Source: an uncultured Clostridia bacterium
GTDB taxonomy: Bacteria > Bacillota > Clostridia > TANB77 > CAG-508
DNA length: 56,972 bases
Reading direction: 5' to 3'
Assembly (NCBI GenBank): GCA_947627265.1
Contig: CANQVM010000004.1
Coordinates: forward strand, 1 to 56,972
Every line of letters starts with the position of its first letter. Position 1 is the first letter of the stretch. The position numbers and the translations under genes were made by a program. Shown here piece by piece: positions 19,231-27,344 of the stretch. The notes beneath the pieces are model-generated. The model was not told the origin of the DNA. It saw only the letters and a list, made by a program, of their open reading frames with translations, and did not search any database.

Positions 19231-21957
19231 TTACTCATCTTTTGTGGTATTAATTTTAAATAATTTAAATAATTCTACTATTACTAATGGTGCTAAAATT
19301 AAACCTACCAATTCTAATATATTTTGAGTTGGTAAAATTGGTATACTAAATATATTTCGTAAAAATGGTATTGTTAATATAATAATCATTAACATTGCTG
19401 AGCCTAAAATTGCCCATACTAATTTACTATTATTAAATACCTTTGTCTTAAAGATTGATTCCTTATTATTTCTAATATTAAATACATGTAATAATTCAGC
19501 TAAAGCAAGTGTTGCAAATGCCATTGTTTGACCTACTTCTATTTTAGATTCATCTAATGTAAGACCTTCTATAGGCATTGTAGTTGTGCCTAATCCTATC
19601 ATAAATGCAGATAATGTTAAAAGTCCTATCATAATTCCTTGATATATAACTCTCCAAGTCATTCCCTTGGTAAATACTCCTTGATTTGGTTTTGAAGGTT
19701 TTCTTTTCATAATGTCTGCGTTTGCAGGATCAAATGCCAATGCTAGTGCTGGAAGAGAGTCTGTTACTAGGTTAATCCATAGAATATGTATTGGTAATAA
19801 TATTTCTAGATTAGAAATATCTGTAATTCCAAACCAATTTGCAAATAGTGGAGTACACAATGTTGCTAAAAATAGAACTACAATTTCTCCTATGTTGCTT
19901 GAAAGTAAAAATTGTATTACTTTTAAGATATTATCATAAATTCTTCTTCCTTCTTCTACAGCTGATACAATTGTTGCAAAATTATCATCTGTTAAAATAA
20001 CATCAGCTGCTTCTTTTGCAACATCTGTTCCAACAATTCCCATTGCACATCCGATATCTGCTGTTTTTAATGCTGGGCTATCATTAACACCATCACCTGT
20101 CATAGCAACTATTTCTCCATTTTTTTGCCAAGCCTTAACAATTCTAACTTTATGCTCTGGTGATACTCTAGCATAAACAGAATATTTTCTTACATTCTTT
20201 TGTAATTCTTCATCAGACATTTTTTCAAGTTCTAAACCAGTTAGTGCTTCATCTTCATTTTCTAAAATTCCTAATTTTTTTGCAATAGCTGTTGCTGTAA
20301 TTTTATGATCTCCTGTTATCATAACTGTTTTTATTCCTGCTGTTTTACATTTTTCAACTGCTTTTTTTGCTTCTTCTCTTGGTGGGTCAATCATTCCTAC
20401 CATACCAATAAAAATCAAGTTGCTTTCTATTGTTTGCATTTCTTGTGCAGTTGGTTTATGGTCTATTTCTTTATATGCACAAGCTAATACTCTTAGCGCT
20501 TCTTTTGCCATTTTTTCATTATGATCTTTTATTATTTTAGAATAATTATCTATATCTTGTTTTATTTCTCCATCTAAGATATATCTATTACAATTTTTAA
20601 GTAATTCATCTACGCCACCTTTAGTATATACAATATATTGTCCATTTATTTCATTTACTGTTGTCATTAATTTTCTGTCTGAATCAAATGGAACTTCTTC
20701 TATACGAGGCATTATATCGTAAATAGATGGATCAAAGTCCAGTTTAAAAGCCATATCTACTAATGCTGTTTCTGTAGGATCACCTGTTAAAGTTCCATCA
20801 TTTGAAATTTTTGTATCATTACATAACATATTAGCATATACTAGTTTTTTTATATCTTCATTTATACTATCTTCTTTAAATTCTTCTAAATCTTTTGTTT
20901 CGCTGTTAATAAATATTTTTTGTACTGTCATTTTATTTTGAGTTAATGTTCCAGTTTTATCAGAACAAATAACAGTTGCACTTCCTAAAGTTTCAACTGC
21001 TGGAAGTCTTTTTACAATAGCATTTTTCTTAACCATTTTTTGAACTCCGATGGCTAGAACGATAGTTGATACTGCCACTAATCCTTCTGGTATTGCTGCT
21101 ACTGCTAAACTGACTGCTGTCATAAACATATGAATTGGTTCTTTTCCTTGTATTAAACCAATTATAAAAATAAATACACAAATTAGTAAAGCTGCAATTC
21201 CTAGGGTCTTTCCTAGTTTATTTAATTTATCTTGAAGTGGTGTGGTTTGTTCGCCTGTAGAATCTAACATTCCTGCAATTTTCCCTACTTCTGTTGTCAT
21301 TCCAGTTTCAACAACAATTCCTTTTCCTCTACCATATGTTACTAAGCTAGAAGAAAATAACATATTTAATCTGTCTCCTAATCCTGTTTGTGTATCTTCT
21401 ATTTCTTTAATATTTTTTTCAACAGGTACAGATTCTCCTGTAAGTGAAGCTTCTTGCGATTTTAGATTTACAGCTTCTATAATTCTTAAATCTGCTGGTA
21501 TATAATCTCCTGTATCTAATACTACAATATCTCCTGGAACTAATTCTTTAGCTGGTATAACTGTTATCTCTCCATTTCTAATTACTTTAGATGCATGATC
21601 CGTTAATTTTTGTAATGCTTCTAATGATTTTTCAGCTTTTGCTTCTTGTGTAACTCCTATTATAGCATTTACAATAACTACAATTAAGATAATAATTGTA
21701 TCTGTTATTCCTTCTCCTTCTGCAATTCCAACTGCACCTGAAACAATCGCTGCAATAATTAAAACAATAATAGAAAAGTCTTTAAATTGTTCCAAAAATT
21801 TTTGAAATATAGATTTTTTCTTTTTCGCTTTTAATTCATTTAAACCATATGCTTCCTGCCTTTTTTTTACTTCTTCTGTTGTTAAACCTTTACTTAAATT
21901 AGTTTTTAACTCTTTTTCAACATCCTCTACTTTTTTGTTAAACCAATTCTTTTCCAA
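19231..21957 (-). CDS. Cation-transporting P-type ATPase (Ca2+/Mn2+ type)
   Basis: CSDKTGTLTQNKMTV, TGDHKITA, MTGDGVNDSPALK; lies behind a yybP-ykoY-like leader. Confidence 0.93.
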   Translation of the reverse strand: MEKNWFNKKVEDVEKELKTNLSKGLTTEEVKKRQEAYGLNELKAKKKKSIFQKFLEQFKDFSIIVLIIAAIVSGAVGIAEGEGITDTIIILIVVIVNAIIGVTQEAKAEKSLEALQKLTDHASKVIRNGEITVIPAKELVPGDIVVLDTGDYIPADLRIIEAVNLKSQEASLTGESVPVEKNIKEIEDTQTGLGDRLNMLFSSSLVTYGRGKGIVVETGMTTEVGKIAGMLDSTGEQTTPLQDKLNKLGKTLGIAALLICVFIFIIGLIQGKEPIHMFMTAVSLAVAAIPEGLVAVSTIVLAIGVQKMVKKNAIVKRLPAVETLGSATVICSDKTGTLTQNKMTVQKIFINSETKDLEEFKEDSINEDIKKLVYANMLCNDTKISNDGTLTGDPTETALVDMAFKLDFDPSIYDIMPRIEEVPFDSDRKLMTTVNEINGQYIVYTKGGVDELLKNCNRYILDGEIKQDIDNYSKIIKDHNEKMAKEALRVLACAYKEIDHKPTAQEMQTIESNLIFIGMVGMIDPPREEAKKAVEKCKTAGIKTVMITGDHKITATAIAKKLGILENEDEALTGLELEKMSDEELQKNVRKYSVYARVSPEHKVRIVKAWQKNGEIVAMTGDGVNDSPALKTADIGCAMGIVGTDVAKEAADVILTDDNFATIVSAVEEGRRIYDNILKVIQFLLSSNIGEIVVLFLATLCTPLFANWFGITDISNLEILLPIHILWINLVTDSLPALALAFDPANADIMKRKPSKPNQGVFTKGMTWRVIYQGIMIGLLTLSAFMIGLGTTTMPIEGLTLDESKIEVGQTMAFATLALAELLHVFNIRNNKESIFKTKVFNNSKLVWAILGSAMLMIIILTIPFLRNIFSIPILPTQNILELVGLILAPLVIVELFKLFKINTTKDE

Positions 21958-22121
21958 TTATTAACCACTCCTTATTTTATTATTTTTATATAGCAGAAAA
22001 GTTTTCTTTATATGAAAAGTTGCCATATCGCATAAGTTTTTATATAATAAGAAATTTTTGTATGCAATTCCTATTATACTAATATAGGAATTTTAAAAAT
22101 TCCCTTTATGTTTTAAGTTCT

Positions 22122-22250
22122 AAAAAAAGACTTAAAAAGGATTTTTAATTTTTCCTTTAAAAGTCTCGCTTAACTATTGTTTAGCCTTACTAACCAGATA
22201 CTTTTGTATCGCGACTGTTGATTAGTAATGAAAAAGCTACTCCCTTTTAC
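22122..22250 (-). ncRNA. yybP-ykoY (Mn2+) riboswitch with terminator
   Basis: Minus strand: AAAAGGGAGTAGC...AACAGTCGCGATACAAAAGTATCTGGTTAGTAAGG...GCGAGACTTTTAAAGGA, then AGACTTTTAAAGGA/TCCTTTTTAAGTCT hairpin and T run; upstream of the P-type ATPase. Confidence 0.75.
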
Positions 22251-22259
22251 ATATATTTT

Positions 22260-22334
22260 TGGTGACCCCTACGGGAATCGAACCCATGATTCCACCTTGA
22301 GAGGGTGGCGTCTTAACCGCTTGACCAAGGGGCC
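22260..22334 (-). tRNA. tRNA-Glu (anticodon CTC), encoded CCA
   Basis: GGCCCCTTGGTCAAGCGGTTAAGACGCCACCCTCTCAAGGTGGAATCATGGGTTCGATTCCCGTAGGGGTCACCA; 7-nt loop CTCTCAA. Confidence 0.93.
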
Positions 22335-22389
22335 TTATAAATAATACCTATTATTTATAACACTTTTTTTTAATTTAGTCAACTAAATT

Positions 22390-22800
22390 TTATGGATTTT
22401 CTGTAAATAAACACCAATCTAATATTTCTTTTAATCTTTCATTTTTATTTGTTAAGTACAAATATCCAATTAAAGCTTCAAAAGCTGTTGAATAACTGTA
22501 TTCCTGAACATTAGAATTTTTAGGTAAATGATGATTTTGCGTATTTCTACCTCTTCTTACAATATTTTTTTCTTCCTCTGTTAATTTGCTTTGAATTTTT
22601 CCCAATATTTTTGCCTGTGCACTTGCTTTTACATATTTTATTGATTCTATATGTAGTTTATGTGGCTTTAAATTCGTGTTATTTACTAATTTTGTTCTAA
22701 TATATAGTTCATAAACACAATCACCAACATATGCCCAAGTTAGAGGAGAAATCATATTAATTTCATCTTCGTTTTTTTCTATATTTATAAGTCCTTCCAA
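22390..22800 (-). CDS. mrnC: Mini-ribonuclease III
   Basis: LTWAYVGDCVYELYIRT, VRRGRNTQNHHLPKN, AFEALIGYLYL. Confidence 0.92.
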   Translation of the reverse strand: MEGLINIEKNEDEINMISPLTWAYVGDCVYELYIRTKLVNNTNLKPHKLHIESIKYVKASAQAKILGKIQSKLTEEEKNIVRRGRNTQNHHLPKNSNVQEYSYSTAFEALIGYLYLTNKNERLKEILDWCLFTENP

Positions 22801-22857
22801 TTTTTTATCCTTACAATAATATATTTAGGTTTTTAAATAAAGGATTTACCTATAAAC

Positions 22858-23796
22858 CTATTTATCATTAGGATATTCTAGTGTAATTTTTCCTAATTTA
22901 CCATTTTTAAATTCATCAAGTATTATTCTTGCTGTTTTTTCTTCATCAATATTTCCACCAGAAATAATACATCCTCTTTTTCTTCCAATTTCTAACATAA
23001 TTTCATAAATATTTACATTTTCTGGTTGGTCTTGATTTAGTATTTCTTCTATATGGCTTTTTTCTATTCCATACCTATTAGAAAGGTTATTCCTATAATT
23101 TTCTAATAATACTTTTAATAATTGATATGCTATTTCTACTCTTTGTAAAATTTCTTCTTTAATACTTCCTGTGAAAGATAAATTTAGAGCTACCTCTTCA
23201 CTTTCAAATTTTGGCCATAGAACTCCAGGCGTATCTAATAATTCAATCTTTTCATTAATTCTTATCCATTGTTTTTGCTTCGTTACTCCTGGTTTGTTTC
23301 CCACTCCAGCTGTTGTTCTTTTTGAAATTCTGTTTATAAAAGAAGATTTTCCTACATTTGGTATTCCAAGTATCATTGCTCTTATTCTTCTTCCTACTCT
23401 TCCTTTTTCAGATTGTTCTTGCATATATTCTTCCATTATTTTTTCAATTTCTTTAATACAATTTTCAATTCCTTTTCCAGAATTTGAATCAGTTAGTACT
23501 GCTTCAATTCCTTTTTGCTTAAAATATGATACCCATCTTTGATTTTGCTTTTCATCTGCTAAATCGCATTTATTAAGTACAATTATTTTTCTTTTTCCTG
23601 CTGTTATTTTTTTAATGTCTGGATTTCTACTAGATATTGGAATTCTACTGTCTAATAATTCAATTACAATATCTACTATTTTTAAATCTGCTTCGATTTG
23701 TTTTCTTGTTTTATACATATGCCCTGGATACCACGCTATCGACACTTTAGAAAACCCTTTTTCTTTATCAATATTTTTACTTTTTTTGTTAGCCAA
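22858..23796 (-). CDS. rbgA: Ribosome biogenesis GTPase YlqF/RbgA
   Basis: WYPGHMYKTRKQI, VLNKCDL, GIPNVGKSSFINRI, DTPGVLWPK. Confidence 0.93.
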   Translation of the reverse strand: MANKKSKNIDKEKGFSKVSIAWYPGHMYKTRKQIEADLKIVDIVIELLDSRIPISSRNPDIKKITAGKRKIIVLNKCDLADEKQNQRWVSYFKQKGIEAVLTDSNSGKGIENCIKEIEKIMEEYMQEQSEKGRVGRRIRAMILGIPNVGKSSFINRISKRTTAGVGNKPGVTKQKQWIRINEKIELLDTPGVLWPKFESEEVALNLSFTGSIKEEILQRVEIAYQLLKVLLENYRNNLSNRYGIEKSHIEEILNQDQPENVNIYEIMLEIGRKRGCIISGGNIDEEKTARIILDEFKNGKLGKITLEYPNDK

Positions 23797-23933
23797 CTTG
23801 ACTCACCTCTTTTTTGTTCTTGTAAAATAATTCTTGTTTATTATACCATATCTAAAAAAAAACTGCAAACACCAAAGTATGTTTAACAATACTTTGTGAG
23901 ATTTGTATTTTATTGCCAAATTATAAGTTGTTT

Positions 23934-23940
23934 TGTCGAA
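23934..23940 (+). promoter_or_regulatory. 0A-box-like site TGTCGAA
   Basis: TTTTGTCGAATTCC, 28 nt upstream of a -35 element. Confidence 0.4.
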
Positions 23941-23968
23941 TTCCGCTAGTTGAAATAATGTTAATATA

Positions 23969-23997
23969 TTGCAATTTATGTAAAATTGTGGTATAAT
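23969..23997 (+). promoter_or_regulatory. SigA-type promoter
   Basis: TTGCAA - 17 nt - TATAAT. Confidence 0.75.
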
Positions 23998-24022
23998 ATA
24001 TTTAATAACCTGTTGTTTTATA

Positions 24023-24049
24023 TCTGATAATTGGCATATATTTATCAGA
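24023..24049 (+). other. 5'UTR inverted repeat
   Basis: TCTGATAA-11 nt-TTATCAGA between promoter and RBS. Confidence 0.6.
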
Positions 24050-24088
24050 CCCTACTACACCTGTAAATACATTTTGGGAGGAGATTAT

Positions 24089-24421
24089 ATGTTAGACATT
24101 ATCATCAGCCTTTTACCTTATGGAATTATGGTCACAATATTTATCCTGATTCTTTCTTGGCTTTTGGCTGTTATTTCTTTAAATAAGAAGGATTATATTG
24201 AGGTCAATAAGATCATACCTATGCTTTTATGCACAATAGGTTTGTTCGTTCTATATTTGGTAAGAATTATAATTTCTATTTCTTTGCAGATGTCTGCGAA
24301 TCTTCTTGACATTATACTTTCATTATGTTGGGGAATCAATATTGTTTTTTACATATTGACAATTCAAGAAGCAAAAGATAATGAAATGAAGTTTAAAGAC
24401 TCCGACAAATCCGACAAGTAA
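24089..24421 (+). CDS. Small hydrophobic membrane protein
   Basis: ATG at 24089 preceded by GGGAGGAG; ~110 aa with three hydrophobic stretches. Confidence 0.7.
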   Translation: MLDIIISLLPYGIMVTIFILILSWLLAVISLNKKDYIEVNKIIPMLLCTIGLFVLYLVRIIISISLQMSANLLDIILSLCWGINIVFYILTIQEAKDNEMKFKDSDKSDK

Positions 24422-24533
24422 ATAATACCGATATTGCAACAGGTAATACAGGAAGTTTGGGTTTTAAGAAAAAGGGTGTCCTAGAATAGGAACCCTCTTT
24501 CTTTTGTATTTTTAAAACATCTTTAATTGTATT

Positions 24534-25019
24534 TTACATAGTTCTATAATTATTTTTATCTGCTCTATCATCTAGTTTTCTATCAAATTTTTCATTTTTA
24601 TAAAACCAATCTGTTTTTTTATCTTTTGGATTATTTTTTCTACTTTTATCTACTAATAAATCTAATAATACTGCAATTGGTAATATGATTCCAATAAGAG
24701 ACATAAATAAATTAATATAAATATTTGAATCAATATTGCCTTCCACTGCTAAAAGTAAAGTTTGCACATTGTTTAATATATCTGTTCCAAAATACATTCC
24801 ATAAGCTAATAAATATATTAGTCCACCTAATAATTTTCTTTTAATAATTAGTATTAAACATACTAATACTACAAATAATAATATAATTTCCATCTGTTGG
24901 TTTAATGGTGTTAATCCACCAAAATCCATATTTAATTCTCCTGCTACAGCAATGATAATTCTAAATACCCAAAACATAATTACAAATAAAACAATCATCC
25001 ATGTTGAAAAATTTTTCAT
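24534..25019 (-). CDS. Hypothetical membrane protein
   Basis: 161 aa, several TM stretches. Confidence 0.7.
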   Translation of the reverse strand: MKNFSTWMIVLFVIMFWVFRIIIAVAGELNMDFGGLTPLNQQMEIILLFVVLVCLILIIKRKLLGGLIYLLAYGMYFGTDILNNVQTLLLAVEGNIDSNIYINLFMSLIGIILPIAVLLDLLVDKSRKNNPKDKKTDWFYKNEKFDRKLDDRADKNNYRTM

Positions 25020-25112
25020 TTGTTTTTCCTCCTTATTTATAAAAATAATTTATAAAAGTGAAGGTAAGAATATTTTATTCTTTCCTTCACCTTCTTACCT
25101 TAATCTTTGTAA

Positions 25113-25421
25113 TTAATCTACAAAATCGAAATCATCTTTGAATTTTTCTTTAAAAATTTCAAATACTTTATTTAAAATTTCTTCATCTTCAACACTAACA
25201 TATGATTCTTCTTCTGCATTTTCATCATCAGTGTCTTCTATTTTTAGTATTACTACTTCTCCCTCTTCTTCTTCTCCTTCTACTGTAACTGGTAATAATA
25301 CTACATATTCTTCATTATCTAATTCTACTAAATCTAAAAATTCAAATTTTACTTCATTTCCATCCTCATCATTTAATATTACTATGTTATCTAATTCTTC
25401 TCCTTCATAATCTTCATTCAT
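25113..25421 (-). CDS. DUF1292 family protein
   Basis: NIVILNDEDGNEVKFEFLDLVELDNEEYVVLLPV. Confidence 0.85.
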   Translation of the reverse strand: MNEDYEGEELDNIVILNDEDGNEVKFEFLDLVELDNEEYVVLLPVTVEGEEEEGEVVILKIEDTDDENAEEESYVSVEDEEILNKVFEIFKEKFKDDFDFVD

Positions 25422-25477
25422 AATTTTTCTCCTTTCATTTTTTATATTTTTATATTTTTAAATATAATATCTTATTT

Positions 25478-25912
25478 TTAATTATTTTTCAATGTATTTT
25501 TTAATTTATTTAAATAAGTTTCTAAAATATACACCGCAGAAATAGTATCTACTATATTTTTCTTTTTATTCTTATTAATTTCTAAAAAATTCATTGTTTT
25601 GTGTGCTTCAACTGTAGTTAGCCTTTCATCTATTGTTTGAATTTTTATTTTGTTATATTTACATTTTAATTTATGAATAAACTCCTCTGTTACTTGTGCC
25701 CTTTTTGAAATTGTTCCATTCATGTTATAAGGCATTCCAACTACAATAGTGTCTATTTCATAATTTTCTAATATTTCATCTATTTTTTTTAATATTGTTT
25801 TATCAGTTCCACATCTTTGTACTGTTTCTAGTCCTTGTGCAGTTATATTTAATGGGTCTGTTACTGCTATTCCTACTCTGGCTTCACCATAATCTATTCC
25901 TAATATTCTCAT
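25478..25912 (-). CDS. ruvX: Holliday junction resolvase-like RuvX/YqgF
   Basis: MRILGIDYGEARVGIAVTDPL, VVGMPYNMNGT, DERLTT. Confidence 0.93.
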   Translation of the reverse strand: MRILGIDYGEARVGIAVTDPLNITAQGLETVQRCGTDKTILKKIDEILENYEIDTIVVGMPYNMNGTISKRAQVTEEFIHKLKCKYNKIKIQTIDERLTTVEAHKTMNFLEINKNKKKNIVDTISAVYILETYLNKLKNTLKNN

Positions 25913-25915
25913 ATT

Positions 25916-26170
25916 TTATTTTTCTAATCCTATATAATTTTTTACCATCTTTTCTAGTAATTCATCTCTTTCAATTGTTCTTATTTTATTTCTTGCATCA
26001 TTATGACTTGTTATATAAGTTGGATCTCCTGATAATATATACCCAACAATTTGATTAATTGGATTATATCCTTTCTCTACAAGTGATTGATATACTTCTT
26101 TTAAAATTTCCTTACATTTTGTATTTTCTTCTCTTTCTACTTCAAAGTGCATTGTTTTATCAAATTCCAT
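25916..26170 (-). CDS. IreB family regulatory phosphoprotein (UPF0297)
   Basis: [54 protein letters not shown]. Confidence 0.92.
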   Translation of the reverse strand: MEFDKTMHFEVEREENTKCKEILKEVYQSLVEKGYNPINQIVGYILSGDPTYITSHNDARNKIRTIERDELLEKMVKNYIGLEK

Positions 26171-26189
26171 ATCAATAATCCTCCTTTAC

Positions 26190-27317
26190 TTATATATTAG
26201 TTATATCACTTTCTTCTATATCAGCATTATCTAAATATTCTTCTAATTTCTTTAATACCTCTTCTAATCCTGTTCCTTTATAATAAGAAGATATAACAAA
26301 ATTTAATTTTGGTATTGCAATATTTTTATTATTTTTATTTAACTTAGAATTTATATTTAATGACAATTCACTAATTTCTTTATCATCTAATTGAATTTTC
26401 ATTGTTTCGATTTTTTCTTTTGTGTCATTTAGAAAGTCTACAACTGCATTTGCTTCTACTCCTGAAAATGCTATAACAAATTTTGGTCCCATATATCTTA
26501 CAAATATATATTCTGAAGATATATTATTTTTTATATATTCACTAATTTTTGTAATAACTTTATTTCCTAATTCTCTAGTGCATTCTTGATTTATTTTTTG
26601 AATATTTGTTATCTTAAACATACATATTGTTGAAATTGTATATTGATCAATGATTTTCTTTCCTTCTCCATATAAGTATTCTTCTGAATATAGACCTGTA
26701 AATAAATCTTTTCTAACTATAGATTCTAGTGTTTTTTGGTGAACTACAGTTTTTAGTACAGATACTATATTTTCTTTGATAACTTCTAATACTGTTGTAT
26801 CTACATTGTCAAAATCATGTGGTGTACCACTTTCCATAATCCAATATCCTATATATACATTATCAATATATAAAGGGAAAAATATTGCTGACTTTGCTCT
26901 TCCAAATTCCATTTTTTGATAAGATAGTCTTTCAGATTCATTATTAACAGTTACATATTTTGGAGTAGCAGATTCAATGCTATCTTTAAACATATCTAAA
27001 TCATGTAGTGACCTCAATGCATCCCAATGTCTTTTATCTACATTAGAGGCCTTTACTTGATATTCTGTTCCATCAAATACAACTATAGTTGAATATTTAA
27101 TTTCATATCTTTCAATTAGTATATCATTTATTTTTTTGATTTTTTCTTCAACTGTTGATGTTTCTCCAATTGCATTCATAAAATCTTGAACTACATACAA
27201 GTTTGTAATTCTTTGATTCATATTTTTGAATTTTTGTATTTTTTTGTGTATAGTTATGTTATAGAAAACTAGTCCTAATATAATTAAAACTAATATTACA
27301 ACTACTGCTGTTATCAC
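26190..27317 (-). CDS. Membrane-anchored GAF/degenerate GGDEF-like protein
   Basis: N-terminal TM; GAF-like middle; DLFTGLYSEEYLYGEGKKIIDQY region resembles GGDEF entry. Confidence 0.6.
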   Translation of the reverse strand: MITAVVVILVLIILGLVFYNITIHKKIQKFKNMNQRITNLYVVQDFMNAIGETSTVEEKIKKINDILIERYEIKYSTIVVFDGTEYQVKASNVDKRHWDALRSLHDLDMFKDSIESATPKYVTVNNESERLSYQKMEFGRAKSAIFFPLYIDNVYIGYWIMESGTPHDFDNVDTTVLEVIKENIVSVLKTVVHQKTLESIVRKDLFTGLYSEEYLYGEGKKIIDQYTISTICMFKITNIQKINQECTRELGNKVITKISEYIKNNISSEYIFVRYMGPKFVIAFSGVEANAVVDFLNDTKEKIETMKIQLDDKEISELSLNINSKLNKNNKNIAIPKLNFVISSYYKGTGLEEVLKKLEEYLDNADIEESDITNI

Positions 27318-27344
27318 TCCATTTCCCCCTTTGTTTACTATATT

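Noticed and set aside
13856-22334. tRNA-Leu or tRNA-Glu as the quadruplet decoder
   Set aside because: Both have standard 7-nt anticodon loops and neither is a glycine tRNA.
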